DNA of 64,000 nucleotides from Clostridia bacterium (GTDB lineage Bacteria; Bacillota; Clostridia; Oscillospirales; CAG-272), in NCBI GenBank assembly GCA_017621475.1, contig JAGATA010000020.1:1-64000 (forward strand), given 5' to 3'. The first letter of the stretch is position 1, and every line of letters starts with the position of its first letter. The notes below the pieces were generated by a model. That model was not told the origin of the DNA and ran no database searches. It was given only the letters and a program-made list of their open reading frames with translations. Made by a program: the position numbers and the translations under genes. Shown piece by piece: positions 41,331 to 49,947 of the stretch.

Positions 41331-42539
41331 TTAATCTATAACTTTTCCGTCGTAAAGCTCGTTATCGCCGAGGATTATTCTTTCATATCTGCTGATATAT
41401 CCGCTTCCGCTGCCTTCCGCGGCGATGCAATATCCGTCTTTCTCGAAAAGTATATCTATTTTTCTTATACGGCATACGCCCTCTTTTATAACGTAAACAC
41501 CGGTTTGTCCATCGAATACGCGGACGGAGGAGGACGGTATGCGAAGCCCTTTAACTTCTTCCACGGTTACCTGCGCTCTTTGAAAACGGGAAAAATCGAA
41601 ATTCCTCGGCAGGGTGGAAGAGGAGAAAACGAGCAACGCTTCGCCTGTTTCCGTGTCCGTTATCTTCTTTTCTGCCAACAGGGTGATGGGATCGGAATAG
41701 GCGTTGTCTATAAACGTAACAGAATACGTTTTGTCTGCCACGATCTGTTCGCACATTTGCGCCGTAGTGCTGCACGCGAAGTACCATTTATACGACGTTG
41801 CGATCTTACCTATCGCGGCGGAGCTTGAAAGCGAATTTGATCTTATGAGCGAGTTATAACTCTCTATAGTAAGCTCTTTTGCCGCTTGGCTTGTGAATAT
41901 TGTTTCGTATCCATCCGTGTAAGAATAAAAATATCCCGAATTTTCTGCCGTTATTTCTGCAGAACTTGCAGAAAGAGAGGAAAGAAGCAATGTTTGCTCC
42001 GTCTTCAAGAGTGTGATCTCGGAGCTATAATCGTCATTATTTTTTTCAACCAGCGCACGCTCGTGCAATAGTACAAGCAGTTCCTTTTCTGCACTCTGCG
42101 CAAAAGAGGTATTGCCCCACGCAAGGTTTGATGCTATTTTTTCGCGGCATTCTTCAATTTGCTTATCGAGCTGAGCAAGGCTTTTTCTGCCGTTGCTATC
42201 CTCAAGCACGTCTATTCTGTAATTGAGATCGTTGATCTTTTTTGCAAGGTCATCGCTGTCAACGAAATATGTATTTGCAAGAGTGCTGTCTTTGGCTACT
42301 TTTTCGCCGTTTCCGTGGGTATATGCGCAAATACCGCCTGATGCGGCGTATATAACAGTTTCATCGCGGAAGATGCAGCCGGAAACATCCAGCGTGTTGT
42401 ATTCCGTTACGGGTTCAACAAGAAAAAGATTTGCTTCATCTTTGAAGATGCTTGCGATATGATAACCTAAATATACCATAGCGAGGGCACAGAGAAGCGC
42501 TATTGCGGCGATCTTTGTTTTGTTTTTGTTTTGCGGCAT
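41331..42539 (-). CDS. HlyD-like membrane-fusion protein in the division cluster
   Basis: A 402-aa protein with one N-terminal helix (10-30) and a long external part. ETVIYAASGGICAYTHGNGEKVAKDSTLANTY (about 60-90) is the first half of a lipoyl/barrel-sandwich domain, a coiled-coil hairpin covers about 95-185, and RIPSSSVRVFDGQTGVYVIKEGVCRIRKIDI ends the adaptor fold. It resembles HlyD/efflux adaptors but has no transporter partner here. A gene of this kind near sepF is recurrent in Clostridia, so a division or envelope role is plausible. Confidence 0.75.
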   Translation of the reverse strand: MPQNKNKTKIAAIALLCALAMVYLGYHIASIFKDEANLFLVEPVTEYNTLDVSGCIFRDETVIYAASGGICAYTHGNGEKVAKDSTLANTYFVDSDDLAKKINDLNYRIDVLEDSNGRKSLAQLDKQIEECREKIASNLAWGNTSFAQSAEKELLVLLHERALVEKNNDDYSSEITLLKTEQTLLLSSLSASSAEITAENSGYFYSYTDGYETIFTSQAAKELTIESYNSLIRSNSLSSSAAIGKIATSYKWYFACSTTAQMCEQIVADKTYSVTFIDNAYSDPITLLAEKKITDTETGEALLVFSSSTLPRNFDFSRFQRAQVTVEEVKGLRIPSSSVRVFDGQTGVYVIKEGVCRIRKIDILFEKDGYCIAAEGSGSGYISRYERIILGDNELYDGKVID

Positions 42540-42587
42540 AAGCGCTCCTTTCTTTAGTTGTAAGGGATTATTTTTGGGATTGACTCT

Positions 42588-43529
42588 TTACCTATCTTTG
42601 CACACAACGTCTTCGGCGGCGCGGTAAAGCTCCTCTTTGGAGGAGTAATCGTCGGGGTAGAGCCAATTTATGTTTTGGCTGCGCAAAAACCAGGTAAGCT
42701 GGCGCTTTGCGTAATGTCGCGTGGCAAGCTTTATCTTTTCCGCGCAGGCGTCTTTTGAATCCTCGCCGCGCACGCAAGAGATCATTTCCTTGTACCCGAT
42801 GGCGTCGTATGCCGTCGTGCCCGGAATGAGCTTCCCGCTTTCGCAAAGTGCGCGCACTTCCTCGAAAAGCCCGTTTTCTATCATAATATCAACGCGCATA
42901 TCTATGCGTGCATAGAGCTTTTCGCGGTCGCGGTAATTAAGCGCGATAAGCGTTGCGGGAACGCATGTTGCATTTTCAAGCGCTTTCTTATCCCATTCGG
43001 TTTTCGTAATACCGCTTGCTTTTATTATTTCAAGTGCGCGAATAACGCGCTTTACGTTGTTCATGTGTATCTTTTCCGCAGCTTCGGGGTCTTTCCCCTC
43101 AAGGAGTGCGTGGAGCGCTGCGTTGCCGTTTGCTTTTGCAAATTCGGAAAGCTCCGCTCTGTAAGCCTCATCAGCCTCAAGCTCCCCGAATTCCGTTCCG
43201 CGAAGGAGCGAATCCTGATAAAGTCCCGTGCCGCCGCAAAGTATGGGTGTTTTGCCCCTCTTTTGCACATCGGCAATTATTTCTTTCGCTTTTGCGGTGA
43301 AATCCGCAACGGAGAAATTTTCTGTGGGGTCTGCGATATCTATCATATGGTGGCGCACACGCGCAAGCTCATCTTTGGCGGGCTTTGCCGTGCCGATATC
43401 CATGCCGCGGTATATTTGCATGGAGTCAAAGGATATTATCTCGCCGTCAAAGCGTTCGGCGAGGAAAAGCGCAAGGTCGCTCTTTCCGCTTGCCGTCGGT
43501 CCTGCGACGGAAATGATTTTGTTATTCAT
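42588..43529 (-). CDS. miaA: tRNA dimethylallyltransferase
   Basis: A 313-aa enzyme that prenylates A37 of tRNAs reading UNN codons. The P-loop is GPTASGKS (10-17), followed by SFDSMQIYRGMDIGTAKP (34-51), HHMIDIADPTENFSVADF, GGTGLYQDSLL and the C-terminal YAKRQLTWFLRSQNINWL. The ATG at 43529 has AGAGG upstream. Normal length and motifs. Confidence 0.95.
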   Translation of the reverse strand: MNNKIISVAGPTASGKSDLALFLAERFDGEIISFDSMQIYRGMDIGTAKPAKDELARVRHHMIDIADPTENFSVADFTAKAKEIIADVQKRGKTPILCGGTGLYQDSLLRGTEFGELEADEAYRAELSEFAKANGNAALHALLEGKDPEAAEKIHMNNVKRVIRALEIIKASGITKTEWDKKALENATCVPATLIALNYRDREKLYARIDMRVDIMIENGLFEEVRALCESGKLIPGTTAYDAIGYKEMISCVRGEDSKDACAEKIKLATRHYAKRQLTWFLRSQNINWLYPDDYSSKEELYRAAEDVVCKDR

Positions 43530-43630
43530 AAATACCTCTTCGCTTTCTTGTAAGAAAGCTCGGCAAAGAACTTTCCTCAAAAGCAGCCGAAACTGCCGAT
43601 AAAATTTTTTGTTTTTCGTAGGACTGTTTT

Positions 43631-43653
43631 TATTTTATGAGCATCGCATTGCC
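43631..43653. repeat. Duplicate of the queA 3' end, left copy
   Basis: TATTTTATGAGCATCGCATTGCC repeats the last codons of queA (44348-44370) with one mismatch; weaker similarity continues to about 43670. The two copies are direct repeats that bracket the 214-aa P-loop gene. Confidence 0.75.
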
Positions 43654-43687
43654 GGTATATAAGAAATTTACCAAAGTCTCATGATAA

Positions 43688-44332
43688 CTAAAAAGAGAAA
43701 TACTCTGCCACATCGGCAAGGGTGCGCTCAACACCGGTATCGTCATTCCAGTCAATATTTTTTATATTCAGCTCCAATACCCAATCGGGAAGAACTGTTT
43801 GGTCGCAGGAAACAGCCGCATATGCGTTTTGAATAAACGCTTCTTTTTCCGTTTCACTTAAATCCGTGCGATTTTTAATTTCATTAAGATTACTGTGGTC
43901 GGGACGGTTGAACCAGTCAAATTCCTTGCCGCAATTTCGCAGATGAACCGTATGTGTGGCGATAGGTGCTATGGTATGATAATCAATATCTCCCTCACAA
44001 ATAATAATTTTGTGTTTTTTGGCAAGAGCGATTAAATCAACAATTATCATAGGTGTAACTTCTTTTTGTATATGGTATTCTCTATCCGCAATAACTTCCT
44101 TGGGAAGTTCCCAAAAGCTCTTTACACCGTATTCCTTTATATAATTACGGCACATATACGGTTGCTCTTCGGGATTGGCTTCTCCCCAATGGTAATCCTT
44201 GGCGTTATCGGTACTGTATACATAAAAACCATATTTTTCATTCAATAGATTGGCAATCGTAGTCTTTCCTCTGCCCCATATAAAGTAAACATTGTTAATA
44301 GCTCTTTTGATTATGCTATCTGAAATATACAT
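43688..44332 (-). CDS. P-loop kinase-like protein, 214 aa
   Basis: Residues 14-26 (NVYFIWGRGKTTI) look like a shortened Walker A: GKTT is present but the first Gly of GxxxxGK is Phe17. Later motifs are FYVYSTDNAKDYHWGEANPEEQ, VTPMIIVDLIALAKKHKIIICEGDID (a Walker-B-like strand) and EFDWFNRPDHS. The family recalls small nucleotide or antibiotic kinases but is not identified. Its bases are more AT-rich than the neighbours, and it is bracketed by a duplication of the queA 3' end, so it looks acquired. AAGGTG precedes the ATG. Confidence 0.75.
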   Translation of the reverse strand: MYISDSIIKRAINNVYFIWGRGKTTIANLLNEKYGFYVYSTDNAKDYHWGEANPEEQPYMCRNYIKEYGVKSFWELPKEVIADREYHIQKEVTPMIIVDLIALAKKHKIIICEGDIDYHTIAPIATHTVHLRNCGKEFDWFNRPDHSNLNEIKNRTDLSETEKEAFIQNAYAAVSCDQTVLPDWVLELNIKNIDWNDDTGVERTLADVAEYFSF

Positions 44333-44346
44333 TTTTTCACCTTAAT

Positions 44347-45417
44347 TTATTTTATGAGCATCGCATCGCCAAAGGAGAAGAATTTATATCTTTCCTCGAT
44401 AGCTTTTTCATATGCGCTCATAACGAAATCCTTTCCCGCAAGGGCGGAAACGAGCATTATAAGCGTGCTCTCGGGCAGATGGAAGTTTGTGATGAGCATA
44501 TCAACGGCCTTGAATTTATATCCCGGGTAAATGAATATACCCGTGTCCGCGCTTTGTGCTATGACCGTGCCGTCATCGAGGGAGGAGCTTTCAAGCGTTC
44601 TGCAGGACGTTGTGCCAACGGCGATAACTCGTCCGCCGTTTTTGCGCGCCTCGTTTATCTTCCTTGCGGATTCTTCGGATACCGTGAAAAATTCGCTGTG
44701 CATAACGTGGTTCTGTATCTTGTCCTCCTTAACGGGGCGGAACGTGCCAAGTCCGACGTGGAGCATAACGGGTGCTATCTCAACGCCCATATCGCGTATC
44801 TTCCCGAGAAGTTCTTCCGTGAAGTGAAGTCCCGCCGTGGGCGCTGCCGCAGAGCCTTCCTCGCGCGCATAGACCGTCTGGTAATCGCTGTTGTTTTTGA
44901 GTTCAGCTGTAATATACGGGGGCAGGGGCATCTTGCCTATTTCATCGAGGATGGAATAGAGCGTATTGCCGTCCTCGCGGTTATAATCGAATTTAACTAT
45001 ACGGCAACCGTCTTCGGTAGCGGAGAGGATGGTTGCTTTGAGCTTGCCGTCGCCGAAGATGACTTCAGTGCCGTTTTGCAGTCTTCTGCCGGGGCGGGCG
45101 AGGACTTCCCAAGTGTCAAGCTCCTTCTGGCGAAGCAGGACAAATTCAACGTCCGCACCGCCCGTGCTTACTTTTTTTCCGTATATGCGAGCGGGAATGA
45201 CCTTGGAATCGTTGATAACGAGCACGTCGCCTTTTCGCAGATATTCCGTTATATCGCGGAATATCTTATGTTCTATCGTTTTATTTTCTTTATCGAGCAC
45301 CATAAGGCGCGCTTCATCTCTCTTTTCGTAAGCGTGCTGGGAGATGAGCTCTTCGGGAAGATCGAAATAAAAATCGTGTGTTTTGAGATCTGTTTTTGTA
45401 AGTTCGTTCTTTATCAT
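44347..45417 (-). CDS. queA: S-adenosylmethionine:tRNA ribosyltransferase-isomerase
   Basis: A 356-aa enzyme of queuosine synthesis. Typical segments are [20 protein letters not shown] (10-29), [74 protein letters not shown] and [17 protein letters not shown]. Full length. It has a weak ribosome site. tgt, its usual downstream partner, is not next to it; a P-loop gene occupies that side instead. Confidence 0.96.
   Translation of the reverse strand: MIKNELTKTDLKTHDFYFDLPEELISQHAYEKRDEARLMVLDKENKTIEHKIFRDITEYLRKGDVLVINDSKVIPARIYGKKVSTGGADVEFVLLRQKELDTWEVLARPGRRLQNGTEVIFGDGKLKATILSATEDGCRIVKFDYNREDGNTLYSILDEIGKMPLPPYITAELKNNSDYQTVYAREEGSAAAPTAGLHFTEELLGKIRDMGVEIAPVMLHVGLGTFRPVKEDKIQNHVMHSEFFTVSEESARKINEARKNGGRVIAVGTTSCRTLESSSLDDGTVIAQSADTGIFIYPGYKFKAVDMLITNFHLPESTLIMLVSALAGKDFVMSAYEKAIEERYKFFSFGDAMLIK
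44348..44370. repeat. Duplicate of the queA 3' end, right copy (native)
   Basis: This is the native end of queA (codons for GDAMLIK-stop). It matches 43631-43653 in 22 of 23 bases. Together the two define a 717-bp insert holding the P-loop gene. Confidence 0.75.
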
Positions 45418-45529
45418 AATTTATCAAACACCGTTTCACTTGCTTTTATAAAAGTATTATATATTATACCACCGTTTTCGCCCCGTGGCAATGCTTTCTT
45501 TAATAAAAATCGCGCAAATGGCGCGCTTG

Positions 45530-45558
45530 TTGACAATATATCGGAGAAATGGTATAAT
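45530..45558 (+). promoter_or_regulatory. Perfect consensus promoter before a decayed lipoprotein gene
   Basis: TTGACA (45530-45535) and TATAAT (45553-45558), spacing 17. Confidence 0.85.
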
Positions 45559-45593
45559 ATAATAAAAGGTAATTTTAATTTAAGGGGGATATT

Positions 45594-45820
45594 ATGAAAA
45601 AAATATTATCAATAATTCTTGTGCTTACAATGCTTGCGCTTTCCTCCTGCGCGAACGGGGCGCAGAGTACGTCGGCGGAAGAAACTTCAAATACTTCTGC
45701 AAGGAGCTGTTGTTTGAAACGGTAAAGCTCGTGCCCGAGCTTGCAACAGAAAAAGGATATGTGCTTTCGGAGGAGGGAGAAACCTTAATAACATATATAA
45801 AAGAACAAGGGGATAAATAG
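45594..45820 (+). pseudogene. Lipoprotein signal peptide fused out of frame to an unrelated C-terminus
   Basis: AAGGGGG precedes an ATG that opens MKKILSIILVLTMLALSSC, a lipoprotein signal, but the frame stops at 45723-45725 after 43 residues. In the next frame, protein-like sequence FKYFCKELLFETVKLVPE and GYVLSEEGETLITYIKEQGD runs to a TAG at 45818-45820. This looks like a deletion joining a lipoprotein start to the tail of a soluble protein with a frameshift. The short 43-aa frame could still be expressed from the strong promoter. Confidence 0.65.
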
Positions 45821-45898
45821 GAAAATATATTAAACAAAAAAATGTGCGAAAGCATATTTTTTTTATAACATAGGAAATTACTTCAAAATGAGATAAAA

Positions 45899-45972
45899 CC
45901 TCTTCCGTATTTTGCTCCGCAAAATCGACCTTCCCCTTTGGGGAAGGTGTCAGCGTAAGCTGACGGATGAGG
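45899..45972. repeat. MITE-like palindromic repeat, copy D (short)
   Basis: CCTCTTCCGTATTTTGCTCCG at the left and CTGACGGATGAGG at the right, with internal TTCCCCTTTGGGGAA and GTCAGCGTAAGCTGAC hairpins. This is the shortest copy; the centre found in copies A to C is missing. Confidence 0.75.
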
Positions 45973-45976
45973 TAGG

Positions 45977-45998
45977 GTGCGATTTATCGCACTTTTTT
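45977..45998 (+). terminator. Hairpin with T-run
   Basis: GTGCG-ATTTAT-CGCAC followed by TTTTTT, just after repeat copy D. Confidence 0.7.
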
Positions 45999-46073
45999 AT
46001 TTAGCCAAACCATTGCTTTTGGCATTATTGTTAAATTTTAACAAATGACATTTGCGAAAATTGCAGTTTTTTG

Positions 46074-46101
46074 TTGACTTATATCAAATTTTTGATATAA
46101 T
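46074..46101 (+). promoter_or_regulatory. Promoter with palindromic operator, solute-binding protein gene
   Basis: TTGACT (46074-46079) and TATAAT (46096-46101), spacing 16. ATATCAAA-TT-TTTGATAT (46081-46098) is a perfect inverted repeat filling the spacer and entering the -10. Suggests tight repression of the transport protein. Confidence 0.75.
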
Positions 46102-46150
46102 AAGGGATAATAATTATTATTTTTCTACGCGAGAAAGGGAAAATTAAATT

Positions 46151-47671
46151 ATGAAAAAAATAATATCATTATTATTGGCATTCGCGCTTCTTTGCGGTGC
46201 TGCGGCTCTTGCTTCCTGCGGTGGCGGAAATTCCGACGTTACTACAGACGGAACGAAAGATGCTATCGGCACGGGTACACAGACAGAGGGTACAACAAAT
46301 TCAGTTGAGCTTCCTGACCCTTTTTCGGAATCTGATATAGGCGAAGAAAAGCTTCCCGGATTTGAACATGTTGATTTTGGCGGAAAGATCTTCACTTTCG
46401 AAGCTATCCTCAACAGAGCGGACTGGAACTGCTATGAAGTAGCGGTCGTTGATGAAGATGCATCCGACTCTCTTTCCATGTCTATTACAAGAAGAAACGA
46501 CACTATCTGCGAGCTTTATAACTGCGGTATAGAGCAGATCACAAACGCAGACGGCGTTCTTTCCAATGACTTTGCAACAGAGCAGTGCCACGTTGACATC
46601 GGTACTGGCATGGCAAGTCTCGGTAACCTTGGTACGGGTAAGTGGTACAACTATCATACGCTCGGCGTTGACCTTTCCAACCCTTGGTGGGATCAGGGCT
46701 TTGTAAAAGACGTAACTGTTGACAACAGACTTTATGCTATCCTTGGCGACTTCTCCCTTACATCCTTTGACGCTACTTGGGTTCTTTTCTTTAACAAAGA
46801 CGTTCTTGACCAGAACGAAAAGCTTCGCGGTACAGACCTCTATGCACTTGTTGAAAACGGCGAATGGACTATCGATAAGTTTACTGAACTCGTTCAGAAA
46901 GCTAAACAGGACGATGGTGACCAGGTTATGACAACAGGTTCTGCCGATATTTTTGGTTATATCTCCTCTACATTCGGCATCCGCGGCCTTTATTTTGGCG
47001 CGGGCGGTACATACGTTACAAAAACAGATGACGCAGCCGGCAACACAACATTCAAGCACGGCTTCAATGACAGCGCTTCTCTCGTAGCACAGGCTGTTAT
47101 CGATATTTATGCTGATGAATCTACAACTATTGCAACATATACAACAGTTGGTACACAGTTCACAAACGGCCTTACACTCTTCGCTCCCGAAACTCTTGAT
47201 AAAGCCAGAAACTGGTCCGAAGCAGGTCTTAAAAACTTTGGCGTGCTACCTCACCCCGTTTACAGCGAAGAACAGCTCCAGACGGTAGGCTACAAGCACA
47301 ACGTGGATAACCACGCTATATACTATATAATCCCCAAGACTATCAATTACGATCTTTCCATTATAGCTGACTTCCTTGAAATTTGGGGCTTCCATTCCAG
47401 ATATATCGTATATCCCCAATTCCTTAACCTCTATAAGTATAACTGGACAAACTCCGAAGAAGATGCCAAAATGATCGACATTATTATGAATACAAGAACA
47501 TATGATCTTGGTTATCAGCTTAACTTCGGCGGCGTTGACGCAGAACTTATTGCCGGCGTTCAGAGCGGAACAAACATCGTTTCCCAGATCGGTGCGGAAC
47601 TCGGCGACGTTGTTGAAGAAAAAGCACAGGCTTATAAGGATTGGATCAAATCCACAGACCCTAACGCATAA
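46151..47671 (+). CDS. Extracellular solute-binding lipoprotein, family-1-like
   Basis: A 506-aa lipoprotein: signal ALLCGAAALASCGGG with lipobox Cys, then a Thr/Gly linker. The mature part follows the sugar-binding periplasmic fold (YNCGIEQITNADGVLSNDF, NPWWDQGFVKDVTVDNRLYAILGDFSL, WVLFFNKDVLDQN, ALVENGEWTIDKFTELVQKAKQDDG, FLEIWGFHSRYIVYPQFLNL). It matches carbohydrate ABC binding proteins, yet no permease or ATPase is adjacent. Either it uses transporter subunits encoded elsewhere or it acts as a sensor. Its own promoter holds an operator, and a terminator follows. Confidence 0.85.
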   Translation: MKKIISLLLAFALLCGAAALASCGGGNSDVTTDGTKDAIGTGTQTEGTTNSVELPDPFSESDIGEEKLPGFEHVDFGGKIFTFEAILNRADWNCYEVAVVDEDASDSLSMSITRRNDTICELYNCGIEQITNADGVLSNDFATEQCHVDIGTGMASLGNLGTGKWYNYHTLGVDLSNPWWDQGFVKDVTVDNRLYAILGDFSLTSFDATWVLFFNKDVLDQNEKLRGTDLYALVENGEWTIDKFTELVQKAKQDDGDQVMTTGSADIFGYISSTFGIRGLYFGAGGTYVTKTDDAAGNTTFKHGFNDSASLVAQAVIDIYADESTTIATYTTVGTQFTNGLTLFAPETLDKARNWSEAGLKNFGVLPHPVYSEEQLQTVGYKHNVDNHAIYYIIPKTINYDLSIIADFLEIWGFHSRYIVYPQFLNLYKYNWTNSEEDAKMIDIIMNTRTYDLGYQLNFGGVDAELIAGVQSGTNIVSQIGAELGDVVEEKAQAYKDWIKSTDPNA

Positions 47672-47691
47672 TATTATAAAGCATAATATAC

Positions 47692-47727
47692 AAAAAGAAC
47701 CCTGTTTTTGAAACGGGGTTCTTTTTG
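47692..47727. terminator. Bidirectional terminator
   Basis: AAAAAGAACCCTG pairs with CGGGGTTCTTTTT across TTTTTGAAA. Confidence 0.8.
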
Positions 47728-47862
47728 TATGCAAAATTTTGTCTTTTTTGTACGTCATATACGGAAATGATTTTTGGCATTTCCAAAATCGTATCTTCGC
47801 TTATTCCTCGAACGGCAACGCGTTTGTGCTTGCTTATTATATCGAAGAAGTTCACCTTCGGC

Positions 47863-48381
47863 TCAATATCCATGTCTTCCCACTCTACCATAACATTTTG
47901 TGCATAATGCTTTGCGAATATGACCGATGCCTTCCATCACAACTCCGCCGGAGGTGGAGTTATAAAGGTAATGCTCCGCATTTTTCCTTGCAACGTATTC
48001 GGATGGGGAATAAAAATGCAGTTTTATTTCGTTTTTGCCAAGCAGGGCTTTTTCTTTGATGTCGGCACGCCACATGCGGTGCATATTTTCCGCATAAAAC
48101 AAGTGCTTTCCGTTAAAATGCACGTCGCAAAGCGTATCTATTCCGTAAAAGCAGAGTTCAAGATGCTCTTTTTTAAACATTTCCTCGGTTACACTTACTT
48201 CTGCTGTCATTTCACAATCTTTTGCCGAAAGAGGCGTTGCGCTTTTTTCGTTCATATGATAATAGGGGTGGTCTATTATTTGGTGTTCGATCAGCGCGGA
48301 ATAGAGTTAGAGCGGCACTTTGCCCGTAAGCTCATATTCGCCGTAATAAAGAGTCCAATCTGTTATTTTTTCGGAGAGCAT
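47863..48381 (-). pseudogene. Decayed GH2 glycosidase (beta-mannosidase-like) N-terminal remnant
   Basis: From an ATG at 48381 with AAAGGA upstream, the frame reads MLSEKITDWTLYYGEY, hits TAA at 48307-48309 (codon 25), then continues in the same frame: LYSALIEHQIIDHPYYHMNE, HLELCFYGIDTLCDVHFNGK, NMHRMWRADIKEKALLGKNE and GIGHIRKALC. This is the jelly-roll N-terminus of GH2 beta-mannosidases. The motif CMFGWDWGP expected next is missing: the sequence breaks near 47925 and the frame ends at 47863. The remaining 600 or so codons are gone. Another short unidentified reading frame fragment lies at 47740-47891. Confidence 0.8.
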
Positions 48382-48449
48382 ATTATTTTTCCTTTACGAA
48401 TGATATGTATAATATTATTATAAATCAGAGTGTGGTGCAAGTCAATCGA

Positions 48450-48480
48450 AAGAAAGAAGCCCTCTGAAAAGAAGGCTTGA
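48450..48480 (-). terminator. Probable terminator of trkH
   Basis: On the minus strand AAGCCTTCTTTTCAGAGGGCTT is followed by CTTTCTTTC. The stem is imperfect. Confidence 0.5.
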
Positions 48481-48486
48481 AAAATA

Positions 48487-49935
48487 TCATTTATTTTTTT
48501 TCCAAAACGATGGTGTGAATATAAGGATCATTGGGAATATTTCAAGTCTGCCCAGAAGCATCGCAAGGGAAAGCAGAAGCTTTGCAGGGGCAGAATACGC
48601 GGCGAAGCTTGAAGCGGGGCCGACCGCGCCAAGGCCGGGACCGATGTTGTTGAAGCATGCGAGCGTTGCCGTGAAGTTTGTTTCAAAATCGAACGGCTCA
48701 AGCGAGATGAGAAGAAAAATGCAAAGGAAAAGTATAAGATAAAGGGCAAAATAAGAATTTACGCCGTGTATCGTTTTATCGTCGAGCTTGCGCCCGTCAA
48801 GACTAACGCCAGAAACGGAGCGCGGATGTATCATCTGGCGAATATCCCTGAAAAAAGTCTTTATTGCTATGATGAAGCGGGATACTTTGATGCCGCCTGC
48901 CGTGGAACCTGCACAGCCGCCGAGGAACATAAGTATCACGAGCAGAGAACGGGAGAAGTTCGGCCAAGCGTTGAAATCCGCCGTGGAATATCCTGTTGTT
49001 GTTATTACGGATGCCACTTGGAAGAATGCGTGGCGCACGGAATCGGAGATGCTTTCATACATAGAGTAGATGTTGAAGGTTATTGCAATGCTCGAAACCA
49101 CAACGATACCGATATACACCCATATCTCGGTGTTTTTTGCAACAGCCTTGAACTGACGCACAAGCAAAAGATAAAATAGGTTGAAGTTTACGCCGAAGAT
49201 GAGCATAAATATCGTGATGACCCATTGCAGATAGGGGCTGTAGCTTCCGATGCTGTCACCGAGAATTCCGAAGCCGCCCGTGCCCGCCGTTCCGAACGCG
49301 TGGACAAGGCTTTCGTAAACCGTCATTCCGCCGAAAAGCAGGAAAACGACCTCTATCGCTGTCAATGCAATATATATAAGGTAGAGTATCTTTGCCGTGT
49401 TTTTGATTTTCGGAACGAGCTTGCCCACAACGGGACCGGCCATTTCCGCGCGCATTATGTGTATGGCTCTGCCGGAATCCTGCGGAAGTATTGCCATTAT
49501 GAAGACGAGAACGCCCATACCGCCGAGCCAATGTGTAAAGCTGCGCCAGAAGAGCATACCGCGGCTCAAGGCTTCCACGTTATTGAGTATGGAAGCACCC
49601 GTTGTCGTAAATCCGCTGACCGTTTCAAATAAGGCATCAACGCAGGAAGGTATCTGACCGCTGAAAACGAACGGAAGCGCACCAACGGCGGACATAAGTA
49701 TCCACGCAAGCGCAACTATTGCAAAGCCCTCGCGCGCGAAGAGCATTTTATCGTTTTTGCCCGTGGCGTGGACGAGGAAGAAGCCTATTGCAAGAGCTAT
49801 AAGCGCGGATAAAAGGAAGGAGATAGCGCTTGCTTTTTCGCCGTAAATAAGACTTACTGTAAGAGGGAGCATAAAAAGCACGGCTTCAAGCTGCATAATG
49901 CGCCCGACGATATAGGAAACTATTTTAAAATTCAT
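48487..49935 (-). CDS. trkH: TrkH/KtrB-family potassium transport protein
   Basis: A 482-aa membrane channel protein with four P-loop repeats. Filter-like segments include TVSGFTTTGASIL, AFGTAGTGGFGILGDS, SVITTTGYSTADF and FNNIGPGLGAVGP. The regions MGVLVFIMAILPQDSGRAIHIMRAEMAGP and GGCAGSTAGGIKVSRF are typical of TrkH. It imports K+ with TrkA, whose gene precedes it by 12 bases, so the two form an operon. Confidence 0.94.
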   Translation of the reverse strand: MNFKIVSYIVGRIMQLEAVLFMLPLTVSLIYGEKASAISFLLSALIALAIGFFLVHATGKNDKMLFAREGFAIVALAWILMSAVGALPFVFSGQIPSCVDALFETVSGFTTTGASILNNVEALSRGMLFWRSFTHWLGGMGVLVFIMAILPQDSGRAIHIMRAEMAGPVVGKLVPKIKNTAKILYLIYIALTAIEVVFLLFGGMTVYESLVHAFGTAGTGGFGILGDSIGSYSPYLQWVITIFMLIFGVNFNLFYLLLVRQFKAVAKNTEIWVYIGIVVVSSIAITFNIYSMYESISDSVRHAFFQVASVITTTGYSTADFNAWPNFSRSLLVILMFLGGCAGSTAGGIKVSRFIIAIKTFFRDIRQMIHPRSVSGVSLDGRKLDDKTIHGVNSYFALYLILFLCIFLLISLEPFDFETNFTATLACFNNIGPGLGAVGPASSFAAYSAPAKLLLSLAMLLGRLEIFPMILIFTPSFWKKNK

Positions 49936-49947
49936 ATTGCCACCCGC

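Noticed and set aside
47661..47891. 76-codon frame beside the GH2 remnant as a gene
   Set aside because: It reads through the bidirectional terminator and has no ribosome site; treated as a fragment of unknown origin.
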